From assembly GCA_934717185.1 (NCBI GenBank), contig CAKUYQ010000009.1:1-64000 (forward strand): 64,000 nt of DNA, read 5' to 3'. Origin of the DNA: an uncultured Bacteroidales bacterium (lineage in GTDB: Bacteria; Bacteroidota; Bacteroidia; Bacteroidales; UBA932). Position 1 is the stretch's first letter. Each line of letters opens with the position of its first letter. A program made the position numbers and the translations under genes. Below, piece by piece: positions 53,594 to 62,263 of this stretch. The notes under the pieces were generated by a model, which saw only the letters and a list, made by a program, of their open reading frames with translations, searched no databases and had not been told where the DNA came from.

Positions 53594-55312
53594 ATGGATT
53601 ACAATATAACAAAACTAATTACAAGGGGTAAAAAGGTGCTCCTTACATTAACGGCTACAATTATGTTTACTAACTGTACACAAAACAGAGAGACAGAGGT
53701 TACTAACTTCTTAAAAGGAATACAGGATTCGTTGCAGGTTCTTAGAACAAGGTCTGCACTTGCCCAATGGAACGGTAGCATTACCGGAAAAGACGAGGAC
53801 TTTGAGGAGGGTAATTTGGCAGACTTTGAGATGACAAAATACCTTAGCAACAAGGAGGTATTTACAAAACTAAAAGAGTATAAAGTCCTTGCAGACAACG
53901 GTGAGATTAAGGATGAGGTGCTAAAACGCCAATTGCAACTCATCTACAACAACTTTTTGGCAAATCAGGCAGATACGGCACTGCTTAACAAGATTATCAC
54001 CAAAGTAACCGAGATAACAAAGATCTACGGCTCCTATAGGGCGGAATACAAAGGCAAAAAGCTAAATGACAATGAGGTTGAGGAGATTCTTAAAACATCT
54101 ACAAACGAAAAGATGCTGCAGAATGTATGGGAATCCCACAAAGGGATTGGAGAGCTTGTAGAGAAAGATCTTATTGAGCTTGTCAAACTACGTAATCAGC
54201 TTGCGCAATCTTTGGGATTCAAGAATTTCCATTCTATGCAATTGAAACTTGTTGGAGGTCTTGATGCAGATGAAGTTACTGCACTGTTAGACCAATTGGA
54301 CAGCATGACAGCCAGATCTTTTGCAGAGCTTAAAGATACAATGGATATGGCTTTTGCAAAGAGATATAATGTTAAAAAAGAGGAGCTTATGCCTTGGCAT
54401 TATCAAGGGAGATATTTTCAGGAAGCTCCTGAACTATACCCTGTTGAATTGGATAAGTACTATAAAGGAAAGAACTTGGAGGAGCTTACAACAGAGTTCT
54501 ATAAGTCTATTGGTTTGGATATTACAAAAATAATGGCAACCAGTTCTTTATATCCGCAGGAGGGCAAGAACCAGCACGCTTTCTGTACAGATATAGATGG
54601 TAATGGTGATGTAAGAATTCTTTGCAACATAACAGATAATGAGCAGTGGATGGGAACAATGTTACATGAGTTCGGTCACGGAGTTTATGCTCTTGGGCAC
54701 GACACATCCTCTAATCCATACGTTATAAGGGATGCTGCATCTCCTTTTACAACAGAGGCAATTGCAATGCTCTTTGGAAGGTTGTCCCGCAATGCGGCAT
54801 GGATGCAGAAATCTCTTGGTATTTCAAATGTTGAGAAGGAGGCTATTGCAGAGAATTGCTTTAAATCGTCTCGTCTGCAGCAGATTGTATTCAGTAGATG
54901 GGTACAGGTTGTTTACAGGTTTGAGCTGAGTATGTATGATAATCCGGACCAGGATCTTAACGCTCTTTGGTGGAATCTTGTAGAGAAATACCAGCTGCTT
55001 AAAAAGCCCGAAGGCAGGAATGCTCCTGATTATGCCTCCAAGATACATATAGCCCTTTATCCTTGCTATTACCAGTATTACCAGATGGGTGAAATGTTTG
55101 CTTCACAGCTGCATAACTATATAGTCAACAATATTACCCATACAGAGAGTCCAATGGATGAGTGTTATGTTGGTAACAAAGAGATTGGCAAATGGCTTAA
55201 CGAGAAGGTATTCAAGCCGGGAATGCTGTATGAGTGGAATGATCTTATTGAAAAGGCTACGGGGGAGAGGCTTACGGCTAAGTATTATGCTTCTCAGTTT
55301 AACCTGTATTAG
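53594..55312 (+). CDS. Lipoprotein zinc metallopeptidase, M2/M3-like (HEFGH)
   Basis: The 572-residue protein begins with a basic and hydrophobic segment ending IMFTNCTQ, suggesting a lipidated Cys at about residue 28. The helix-rich body has MLHEFGHGVYALGHDTSSN, the HExxH zinc site, with the third ligand expected in AASPFTTEAIAMLFGRLSR. This order fits the M2 (ACE-like) group or the related M3 oligopeptidases. Both cut short peptides. LWWNLVEKYQLLKKPEGRN is a typical late helix. It would act in the periplasm or at the surface on small peptides. It stands alone, after the island and before convergent genes. Confidence 0.85.
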   Translation: MDYNITKLITRGKKVLLTLTATIMFTNCTQNRETEVTNFLKGIQDSLQVLRTRSALAQWNGSITGKDEDFEEGNLADFEMTKYLSNKEVFTKLKEYKVLADNGEIKDEVLKRQLQLIYNNFLANQADTALLNKIITKVTEITKIYGSYRAEYKGKKLNDNEVEEILKTSTNEKMLQNVWESHKGIGELVEKDLIELVKLRNQLAQSLGFKNFHSMQLKLVGGLDADEVTALLDQLDSMTARSFAELKDTMDMAFAKRYNVKKEELMPWHYQGRYFQEAPELYPVELDKYYKGKNLEELTTEFYKSIGLDITKIMATSSLYPQEGKNQHAFCTDIDGNGDVRILCNITDNEQWMGTMLHEFGHGVYALGHDTSSNPYVIRDAASPFTTEAIAMLFGRLSRNAAWMQKSLGISNVEKEAIAENCFKSSRLQQIVFSRWVQVVYRFELSMYDNPDQDLNALWWNLVEKYQLLKKPEGRNAPDYASKIHIALYPCYYQYYQMGEMFASQLHNYIVNNITHTESPMDECYVGNKEIGKWLNEKVFKPGMLYEWNDLIEKATGERLTAKYYASQFNLY

Positions 55313-55349
55313 CCAATGCTAAAGCTAAAGCTTCATCCGGTACTATAAA

Positions 55350-56147
55350 CTAAAAAGTGTAGAGAAGAGAGGATTCTCTCCTTGGCAAAGTGGCCAAAGT
55401 GACATCGCTTCCAACCTTCACTCCTATCTGAGTAAGGGCGGAGGCGACTGTTTTGTAAGCTATATCGGGAGTATTGTTATTTTCACTCAAATGACATAGA
55501 AAAATACTCTCTAAGTTATGATTATATATTCTTTTTATGGCGCTTGCACACTGCTCATTGCTCAGATGACCGCTTCCGTTTAATATACGATTCTTTAAAA
55601 GAGGTGAATATGAACCGTTAACAAGCATATCCAAATCGTAATTGGCCTCAATAATAAGCACACGTGCTCTCCTGCAGTAATCTATTATCTCATCTGTAAT
55701 AGCCCCGGTATCTGTTATAAAGACAAAAGGAACTCCGTAAAAATCAATATAATACCCAACTGTTTGCGTTGCATCATGAGGAACCTCAAACGGAGTGAAC
55801 TTTACCCCTTTATATACAGACTCCTCCCCTAACACTGTCTTTCGCACGCAACCCGAAAGTCTTGAACGGGTACAAAAATGAGTATCCAAAGAACGATGTA
55901 ACTTTTCTGTTGCATATACAGGAACATTAAACCTTTGGGCAACAATCCCAAGACTTTTGATATGGTCTATATGATCATGGGTAACAAGAACAAACTCAAT
56001 GTCATTAACGGAGAGGCCATGCTCCTGCATCCTCTTTTTAATAGTTCTTGGGCCTATACCCGCATCAATCAACAACCCTGTATGTTCATTGCCAATATAG
56101 TAGCAGTTGCCGTTACTACCACTGGAAAGGCTGAAAAAATTAACCAT
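55350..56147 (-). CDS. YycJ/WalJ-like MBL-fold metallohydrolase
   Basis: The 265-residue protein starts NFFSLSSGSNGNCYYIG and has the metal motif VLVTHDHIDHIKSLG (HxHxDH), then FEVPHDATQTVGYYIDF, VFITDTGAITDEI and IEANYD. This is the YycJ subgroup of the metallo-beta-lactamase fold, whose members act as DNA exonucleases in repair. Length is typical. It is cytoplasmic. The gene lies 39 bases downstream of punA on the same strand, so co-transcription is likely. Confidence 0.88.
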   Translation of the reverse strand: MVNFFSLSSGSNGNCYYIGNEHTGLLIDAGIGPRTIKKRMQEHGLSVNDIEFVLVTHDHIDHIKSLGIVAQRFNVPVYATEKLHRSLDTHFCTRSRLSGCVRKTVLGEESVYKGVKFTPFEVPHDATQTVGYYIDFYGVPFVFITDTGAITDEIIDYCRRARVLIIEANYDLDMLVNGSYSPLLKNRILNGSGHLSNEQCASAIKRIYNHNLESIFLCHLSENNNTPDIAYKTVASALTQIGVKVGSDVTLATLPRRESSLLYTF

Positions 56148-56185
56148 CGTTCTTTAAATCAAATTAATTATCCCAACTACACAGG

Positions 56186-57013
56186 TTACAACCTTTGCAG
56201 AAGTGTGGTAAACAACAATCCCATCTTGTCTGCAGAAGCATTGGCCGCATCCACTACCTCATCCGGATCATTTACATAATCTGCCGCATAATCATCATGA
56301 GCCTCGTTGGTTATAACAGACATTCCAAATACGGTAATACCTGCATGCCTTGCCACTATCACCTCCGGGATCGTAGACATTCCAACAGCATCTGCCCCTG
56401 CCGTTCTGTAAAACTTGTACTCCGCAGGAGTCTCGTAAGTAGGGCCTGTATTACCAAGATATACACCTTTATGCAGAATAATTCCTTTCTCTGCAGCAAT
56501 CTCCTCCATCTTCTTTATTAGAGCAAGGTCGTATGGGCGTGTCATATCCACAAACCGTGGTCCTAACTCGTCTAAATTCTTACCTATAAGAGGGTTAGGG
56601 AACAGACTTATATGATCCTTTATAATCATCAGATCACCTATTTTATAATCAAAGTTCACACCACCTGCAGCATTGGAAACAAACATATACTCAGCACCCA
56701 AACGTTTCATTACCCTAACAGGAAATGTCACCTGCTCCATCTGATACCCCTCGTAATAATGGAAACGCCCCTGCATTGCACATATAAACTTGCCGCCAAG
56801 CTCCCCGCAAATTAGATTGCCCTTGTGGCCTACAGCCGTAGATTTCACAAAATGAGGAATCGTAGTGTAAGGTATAACAACCGCATTCTCAACAGAATCT
56901 GCCAATTTACCCAAACCGCTACCCAAAACTACCAAAGCAAAAGGCTTTCTGCCACCAAGCTTCTCCCTAATAAAAGAGGCCGCTTCATCTATTCTAACTA
57001 ATCTTTCGTCCAT
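56186..57013 (-). CDS. punA: Purine-nucleoside phosphorylase (trimeric, inosine/guanosine type)
   Basis: The start at 57013 gives 275 residues from MDERLVRIDEAASFIREKLG. The earlier in-frame ATG at 57046 is less likely because it lies close to a palindrome. Motifs are LVVLGSGLGKLADS (phosphate Ser), VGHKGNLICGEL, CAMQGRFHYYEGY, SNAAGGVNFDYKIGDLMII, GPTYETPAEYKFYR, ADAVGMSTIPEVIVARH and MSVITNEA with the base-binding Asn. It splits inosine and guanosine with phosphate into base plus ribose 1-phosphate. The deaminase gene lies upstream on the same strand, suggesting purine salvage. Confidence 0.93.
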   Translation of the reverse strand: MDERLVRIDEAASFIREKLGGRKPFALVVLGSGLGKLADSVENAVVIPYTTIPHFVKSTAVGHKGNLICGELGGKFICAMQGRFHYYEGYQMEQVTFPVRVMKRLGAEYMFVSNAAGGVNFDYKIGDLMIIKDHISLFPNPLIGKNLDELGPRFVDMTRPYDLALIKKMEEIAAEKGIILHKGVYLGNTGPTYETPAEYKFYRTAGADAVGMSTIPEVIVARHAGITVFGMSVITNEAHDDYAADYVNDPDEVVDAANASADKMGLLFTTLLQRL

Positions 57014-57029
57014 AAAAATATTTTTTTCT

Positions 57030-57068
57030 TCCCGACAAAACATCACATAAAAAGATTATTTGTCGGGA
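57030..57068. repeat. Inverted pair of the 11-bp word between two genes
   Basis: TCCCGACAAA at 57030-57039, part of an exact 11-bp copy, and TTTGTCGGGA at 57059-57068 are perfect inverted repeats 19 bases apart. They lie in the short gap between the deaminase stop and the punA start. No strong T-run follows on either strand. Confidence 0.65.
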
Positions 57069-57074
57069 TACTAA

Positions 57075-58361
57075 TTATAATAATCTTCTAAAAACCCTGT
57101 TTACATTCTCGTAAATCTCCCTCTCCCCTTCAACTTTTCTGCCATTCATTACAACCTTGCCATTGCATATAACAGTATCTATACATGATGAATTTGCGGA
57201 ATAGATTAGGTTTGCAAGGAAATTAATATTTGGAATAAAAGCATAATTGTCTACATCAACCAAACAGAGATCTGCCGCATATCCCGGAGCAATAACGCCG
57301 GTATTAAGTCTTAACGCCTTGGCTCCGTTTACAGTAGCACAATCCATTAATTCATTAAGAGGCATTGCCTTAGGGTCCTTTCTCCATGCCTTTTGCAGAA
57401 GCGCAGATGTCTTCATAGACTCCAACATATCCAAATTGTTTGATGATGCCGCCCCATCTGTACCAATACAAACTGTAACACCGGCATCTTTCATCTCCTG
57501 ATACTTGAACTTGTAACCGCTTGCGAGTTTAAGATTTGAATTAATGTTGTGGACAGCCTTTACATTATGCTTTGCCATTATCTCTATGTCTTGAGGAGAG
57601 AGCCATACACAATGAGCTGCAAGAACCTCAGGCCCGAGAACGCCAAGGCTCTCCAAATAGGCCGTTGGGGTCATGCCATACTGTGCCAAGCAGTCTTCGT
57701 ACTCCTTTTGAGTCTCCGCAAGATGTATATGCAAAAGCAGGTTGTGTTCTCTTGCAAAATTAGAAGCCCATTTAATTGTTTCTGCGTCAACAGTATATAT
57801 AGCGTGAACAGAGATTGCGAATCTGTCTGTTTTTTTTTCGGATGCAAAAAGCTCATATTTTTCAATACAATCCCTTTTCTGTTTTTCGGCAAGCTTTTTA
57901 TCAAAGTGATTAAGAAAAATATGTGAATGTACCCCTCTAAGCCCCATCTCTTCAACTGCCTTTTTTGCAACATCTATCCTCCAATACTGATCATTAAAGG
58001 TTGTTGTTCCGCTCTTTAGCATCTCAACACAGGCTAATTTTGTCCCCCAATAGATAAGTTCGTCATCTAACCTTGTCTCAACCTTCCATATGGCATCTAT
58101 CCAGGTCTGCAGCATCTCATCTTCGCAAAGCCCCCTCATAAGTGTCATTGCGGAATGTGTATGCATGTTTACAAACCCGGGAATCACATATTTCCCGGCA
58201 GCCTCTATGACCTGCGGTTGCATAACCATTATGTTGTTACGCCACTCCTCACATCCATCTCCGCACACCTTTATTGTATCTATTAACCCATCATTGATGA
58301 AAATATCACATCTCTTGTCGTCAAGAACTGCGTCTTTAATCAAAATCCTGCTATTCTTCAT
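57075..58361 (-). CDS. MtaD-like amidohydrolase (SAH/MTA-type deaminase family)
   Basis: The 428-residue protein has the amidohydrolase metal sites: VNMHTHSAMTLMRG (HxH), LLHIHLAETQKEYEDC, LAAHCVWLSPQDI and CIGTDGAASSNNLDML with the catalytic Asp. The family deaminates 5'-methylthioadenosine, S-adenosylhomocysteine or related adenosine derivatives. HLAETQKE and the SSNNLDML string fit MtaD/SAH deaminase rather than cytosine deaminase. The punA gene follows on the same strand, so its product could take over after deamination to the inosine-type nucleoside. That coupling is an inference. Confidence 0.88.
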   Translation of the reverse strand: MKNSRILIKDAVLDDKRCDIFINDGLIDTIKVCGDGCEEWRNNIMVMQPQVIEAAGKYVIPGFVNMHTHSAMTLMRGLCEDEMLQTWIDAIWKVETRLDDELIYWGTKLACVEMLKSGTTTFNDQYWRIDVAKKAVEEMGLRGVHSHIFLNHFDKKLAEKQKRDCIEKYELFASEKKTDRFAISVHAIYTVDAETIKWASNFAREHNLLLHIHLAETQKEYEDCLAQYGMTPTAYLESLGVLGPEVLAAHCVWLSPQDIEIMAKHNVKAVHNINSNLKLASGYKFKYQEMKDAGVTVCIGTDGAASSNNLDMLESMKTSALLQKAWRKDPKAMPLNELMDCATVNGAKALRLNTGVIAPGYAADLCLVDVDNYAFIPNINFLANLIYSANSSCIDTVICNGKVVMNGRKVEGEREIYENVNRVFRRLL

Positions 58362-58609
58362 ATCCTACCTTTTTTATAAAATTTAACAAAGATAGCAAAC
58401 TGTTTTAACAGTTAGAAGATGTTTGTGGATATAATTATCAAAACATTCCATTTTCACTCGTTGTAGTGTCTGATTTACAATTGTTAAATATTGACTTCAA
58501 AAATTTTCAACCGGCCTGTTTTGCTACATTTCATTTTAGCAAACTATAATCAAAACCAATATTTTTTGAAATAAAGTTAATTAAATATAATATTTAGCCG
58601 CCATTTTAT

Positions 58610-58617
58610 TATATTTG
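58610..58617 (+). promoter_or_regulatory. Probable -7 promoter element of the acyl-CoA synthetase gene
   Basis: TATATTTG fits TAnnTTTG and lies 40 bases before the ATG at 58657. The -33 position is not convincing. The rest of 58362-58609 is AT-rich and shows no gene. Confidence 0.45.
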
Positions 58618-58656
58618 TGACCGATTTTAACAAAGAAGAAAAAACACATTAATAAT

Positions 58657-60714
58657 ATGATGACAAAAGAACTCTTTAACCCCAAGAGCATTGTAGTGGT
58701 TGGTGGATCCAACGACACCACAAAGCCGGGAGGTAATGCCCTTAAAAATCTATTAGACACCGGTTATAAAGGGGCTCTTTATGTAGTTAATCCAAAAAAT
58801 GACAACATATTGGGGCAGAAGACTTTCAAAAGCGTAGAGGATCTTCCGCAGGTAGATTGCGCGATTTTGGCCATTCCCGCAAAGTTATGTCCCGGGACTG
58901 TTAAGGTATTGTGCGAACAGAAAGGCTGTAAAGCCGTCATTATCTTTTCTGCAGGATTCCATGAGGATGGTCCGGAGGGGGCAGAATACGAAAGGCAGTT
59001 AGTGGAGATCGTTAATAAAAACGGGGCTTCGCTTATCGGTCCAAACTGTATTGGAGTAGCAACGCCACACTATGCAGGGGTCTTTACCCACCCAACCGAG
59101 AACTTCTCGCCGGATGGAATAGATATTATATCCGGCTCCGGAGCAACGGTTGTGTTTATAATGGAGGCGGCCGTTCAGGCCGGAATCAAGTTTGCGCATG
59201 TATTCTCTGTAGGAAACAGTGCGCAGATTGGTGTTGAAGATGTACTTGCATATTTGGATGAACATTATGAACCGGGAGTAAGCTCCCCTGTAAAATTGCT
59301 ATATATAGAGAGCATAAACAACCCTCAGAAATTGCTCAAGCATGCAAGGTCGCTTGTTAGCAAAGGAGCAAGAATCGCAGCAATAAAAGCAGGCTGGAGC
59401 GAGGCAGGCAGCAGAGCAGCATCGTCTCATACAGGAGCGTTGGCATCTCCTGACAAGGCAGTTACAGATCTTTTCAAAAAAGCCGGCATAATAAGAGTAT
59501 ACAGCAGAAACGAGCTTATAACAATGGGCGCGGTGCTGTCATATCCAAAGGCAAAAGGGAAGAGAATAGCCATTGTAACACATGCAGGAGGCCCTGCCGT
59601 AATGCTTACAGATACACTTAACAGTAATGGCATAGAGATTCCAAGATTTGAAGGAGATGCAGCAAAAGAACTGTTATCCAAACTGTTTGCAGGTTCAAGC
59701 GTAAATAACCCTATAGATTTTCTTTCAACAGGAACAGCGGAGCAGCTTGGGTACATAATAGATGCTTGTGAAAACGATTTTGATGTAGATGCCGTAGCTG
59801 TCATCTTTGGAAGCCCGGGACTTACAGATGTATCCGATGTTTACGATCTTCTGCTTAAAAAGATAAGAGGTTGCAAAAAACCTATATACCCTATACTTCC
59901 ATCTGTGGTAAATGCTGCAGATGCAATAAAAAAATTCCAGAAAGCCGGAGGTATCTCATTCCCCGATGAAGTTGCATTTGGGAAAGCGTTTGTAAAATCA
60001 TTGCAAACTAAAGAACCTGAGATGCACATAGAACTCCCTGCTGTAGACAAAACTCTTATACGAGAGGTTATTGAGAGTGCATCTGACGGATACATAACAC
60101 CTTTACAGGTACAGCAGCTTTTAGATGCATCGGGCATAAACAGAGTAAAAGAGGTAGTGGTTTCGGATGTAGAATCTGCATTGGAGGAGGTTAGAGAGAT
60201 TGGATACCCTGTTGTAATGAAAGTTGTAGGTCCTGTTCACAAGACAGATGTTGGCGGTGTTGCCCTTAATGTATCTGACGATAACACATTAAAGATGGAA
60301 TTCCGCAGAATGATTCAGATACCGGATACAACCGGAATCCTCATACAACCAATGATTACAGGTACCGAGGTATTCATTGGCGCAAAACGTGAGGAGAAGT
60401 TTGGAACAACAGTAATGTGCGGTTTGGGAGGTATCTACATTGAGGCGCTTAAAGATATAAATTCTGCACTATCCCCTGTTTCCCGTAGAGATGCAGATGA
60501 TATGATAAAGAATCTTAAAGCATACAAGATTATAAAAGGAATCCGCGGAATGGAGGGGGTAAATGAGACAGTCTTCAACGAGATGATCAGAAGAGTATCT
60601 GCACTGTGCGAAGTTGCGCCGGAGATAATTGAGATGGATCTCAATCCGCTGCTTGGAAACAGCAAGACTGTTACCGCAGTTGATGCCAGAATAAGAATCA
60701 AAAAGGATAAGTAG
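58657..60714 (+). CDS. ADP-forming acetate/acyl-CoA ligase, alpha-beta fusion
   Basis: The 685-residue protein joins both subunits of the NDP-forming family. Residues 1-450 are the alpha part: CoA-binding NPKSIVVVGGSNDTTKPGGN, then IGPNCIGVATPHYAGVF, and GSRAASSHTGALASPDK with the phosphorylated His. Residues 470-685 are the ATP-grasp beta part: GYPVVMKVVGPVHKTDVGGV, ILIQPMITGTEVFIGAKREE and PEIIEMDLNPLLG. It makes ATP from ADP and phosphate while freeing an acid from its CoA ester. A ferredoxin-dependent 2-oxoacid oxidoreductase follows directly, so it probably converts the acyl-CoA made by that enzyme. Confidence 0.92.
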   Translation: MMTKELFNPKSIVVVGGSNDTTKPGGNALKNLLDTGYKGALYVVNPKNDNILGQKTFKSVEDLPQVDCAILAIPAKLCPGTVKVLCEQKGCKAVIIFSAGFHEDGPEGAEYERQLVEIVNKNGASLIGPNCIGVATPHYAGVFTHPTENFSPDGIDIISGSGATVVFIMEAAVQAGIKFAHVFSVGNSAQIGVEDVLAYLDEHYEPGVSSPVKLLYIESINNPQKLLKHARSLVSKGARIAAIKAGWSEAGSRAASSHTGALASPDKAVTDLFKKAGIIRVYSRNELITMGAVLSYPKAKGKRIAIVTHAGGPAVMLTDTLNSNGIEIPRFEGDAAKELLSKLFAGSSVNNPIDFLSTGTAEQLGYIIDACENDFDVDAVAVIFGSPGLTDVSDVYDLLLKKIRGCKKPIYPILPSVVNAADAIKKFQKAGGISFPDEVAFGKAFVKSLQTKEPEMHIELPAVDKTLIREVIESASDGYITPLQVQQLLDASGINRVKEVVVSDVESALEEVREIGYPVVMKVVGPVHKTDVGGVALNVSDDNTLKMEFRRMIQIPDTTGILIQPMITGTEVFIGAKREEKFGTTVMCGLGGIYIEALKDINSALSPVSRRDADDMIKNLKAYKIIKGIRGMEGVNETVFNEMIRRVSALCEVAPEIIEMDLNPLLGNSKTVTAVDARIRIKKDK

Positions 60715-60720
60715 TACCTA

Positions 60721-60885
60721 ATGAAGCAATTTTTTAATAGATTTATAGAGAAATTTAAAGAGTTGTCTCCTACTGTACAGGGGTTTATTATAATAGGTAT
60801 ACTACTTGTTATAGGAATAATAATACGTTGGAATTATATCATAGAACAGGTCAAGAATTCCATAGACTTTTTGAACGGAAAATAG
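60721..60885 (+). CDS. Small single-helix membrane protein
   Basis: The frame starts 6 bases after the ligase stop and encodes 54 residues. A basic amphipathic start (KQFFNRFIEKFKELSPT) is followed by one membrane helix (VQGFIIIGILLVIGIII) and a short tail (RWNYIIEQVKNSIDFLNGK). Its place inside a tight operon, between the ligase and the ferredoxin subunit, supports translation. It may hold the enzyme complex near the membrane, but no family is known to me. Confidence 0.65.
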   Translation: MKQFFNRFIEKFKELSPTVQGFIIIGILLVIGIIIRWNYIIEQVKNSIDFLNGK

Positions 60886-60930
60886 AAATTATTGAAAACA
60901 ATATAAAATAACATTAAAAACATTAAAAAT

Positions 60931-61152
60931 ATGGCAGTAAAAGGAGCTATAGTTGTTGATACCGAAAAATGTAAAGGTTGCGGTGTCTGCATAGAAAATT
61001 GCCCTACCAACACAATCGCTTTGGCAAGAGAGGTTAACGGAAAAGGCTACAATTATGCCTATATGGCTAATCCCGACAATTGTACAGGGTGTACAAGCTG
61101 TGCTACAGTTTGCCCCGATGCAGTAATAACAGTTTACAGAGTTAAGATATAA
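60931..61152 (+). CDS. Ferredoxin-like delta subunit of 2-oxoacid:ferredoxin oxidoreductase
   Basis: The 73-residue protein has two complete 4Fe-4S motifs, KCKGCGVCIENCPTN and NCTGCTSCATVCPDA (CxxCxxCxxxCP). It begins MAVKGAIVVDTEKCKGCGVC. It carries electrons between the thiamine-diphosphate subunit and free ferredoxin. It is the first of four consecutive subunit genes in the order delta, alpha, beta, gamma. The name vorD or korD depends on substrate, which sequence alone does not settle. Confidence 0.93.
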   Translation: MAVKGAIVVDTEKCKGCGVCIENCPTNTIALAREVNGKGYNYAYMANPDNCTGCTSCATVCPDAVITVYRVKI

Positions 61153-61164
61153 AAAACTAATGAT

Positions 61165-62244
61165 ATGGCTGAAAAAATTTTGATCAAAGGAAATGAAGCT
61201 GTTGCATACGGCGCAATCAGATATGGTTGCGACGGCTACTTCGGCTACCCTATCACACCTCAGTCTGAGGTTATGGAAACATTAATGAAGGAGAAACCTT
61301 GGGAGACCACAGGAATGGTTGTCCTTCAGGCCGAAAGTGAGACAGCCTCTATTAATATGCTTTACGGAGGCGCATGTACAGGCAAGAAGGTTATGACATC
61401 ATCCAGCAGCCCCGGAATAAGCCTTATGGCAGAGGGCATAAGCTATCTTGCAGGTGCAGAACTTCCATGCCTTATAGTAGATGTAATGAGAGGTGGTCCC
61501 GGTCTTGGAACCATCCAACCAAGCCAGTCCGACTATTTCCAGTGCGTTAAAGGCGGCGGACACGGAGACTACAAGGTAATAGTACTTGCCCCTGCTTCGG
61601 CTCAAGATATGTATGACTTTGTTGATACAGCATTTGAACTTGCCTTCAAATACAGGACCCCTGTCATTATCCTTTCCGACGGTGTTATAGGCCAGATGAT
61701 GGAGAAGGTTGAATTAAGAGACCCTAAACCAAGATGGACAGCAGAGGAGATAGAGAAGATAAGCGGAGACTGGAATACAAGCGGAAAGAAACCAAACAGA
61801 AAGTATCACCTTATTACATCACTTGCTCTTGAGGCCCCTGTTCAGGAGGCTCACAACATCCATCTCCAGAAGAAATACAAAGAGATAGAGGAGAAAGAGG
61901 CAAGATGGTCTACCTACAAGGCAGAAGATGCAGAGCATCTTATTGTAGCATACGGAAGTATGTCTCGTTTGGCCGAAAACGTTGTGGATATTGCAAGAGA
62001 AAACGGAATCAAAGCCGGTTTGCTTCGTCCTATCACATTGTTCCCATTCCCTGCAAAACCAATAGAAGAGCTTGTTCCTCAACTTAAATCTATAATGTCT
62101 GTAGAGCTTAGTGCAGGCCAGATGATAGAGGATATAAAACTTACAGTCAACGGTAAGGTTCCGGTTAATTTCTATGGAAGAATGGGCGGAAGCGTTCCTT
62201 CACCTGAGGAGATTTACGAAGCTTTTGAAAAGTCTATCCGCTAA
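61165..62244 (+). CDS. 2-oxoacid:ferredoxin oxidoreductase alpha subunit (VOR/KOR type)
   Basis: The 359-residue protein has the pyrimidine-binding fold: KGNEAVAYGAIRYGCDGYFG, YPITPQSEVMETLM, VVLQAESETASINMLYGGA, SSPGISLMAEGISYLAGAEL and RGGPGLGTIQPSQSDYFQ. The C-terminal domain II has IVAYGSMSRLAENVVDIARE and LRPITLFPFP. It works with the TPP-binding beta subunit to decarboxylate branched-chain 2-oxoacids or 2-oxoglutarate to acyl-CoA with reduction of ferredoxin. The gene order and the short gamma subunit favour the VOR group, but KOR is possible. Confidence 0.92.
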   Translation: MAEKILIKGNEAVAYGAIRYGCDGYFGYPITPQSEVMETLMKEKPWETTGMVVLQAESETASINMLYGGACTGKKVMTSSSSPGISLMAEGISYLAGAELPCLIVDVMRGGPGLGTIQPSQSDYFQCVKGGGHGDYKVIVLAPASAQDMYDFVDTAFELAFKYRTPVIILSDGVIGQMMEKVELRDPKPRWTAEEIEKISGDWNTSGKKPNRKYHLITSLALEAPVQEAHNIHLQKKYKEIEEKEARWSTYKAEDAEHLIVAYGSMSRLAENVVDIARENGIKAGLLRPITLFPFPAKPIEELVPQLKSIMSVELSAGQMIEDIKLTVNGKVPVNFYGRMGGSVPSPEEIYEAFEKSIR

Positions 62245-62263
62245 CAGATTAAATTGAAGAATT

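Noticed and set aside
2064..57038. Explaining the 11-bp word as a promoter or terminator part
   Set aside because: Seven of twelve copies are inside genes in different frames and orientations. Only one lies at a likely promoter (4134) and one in an inverted pair.
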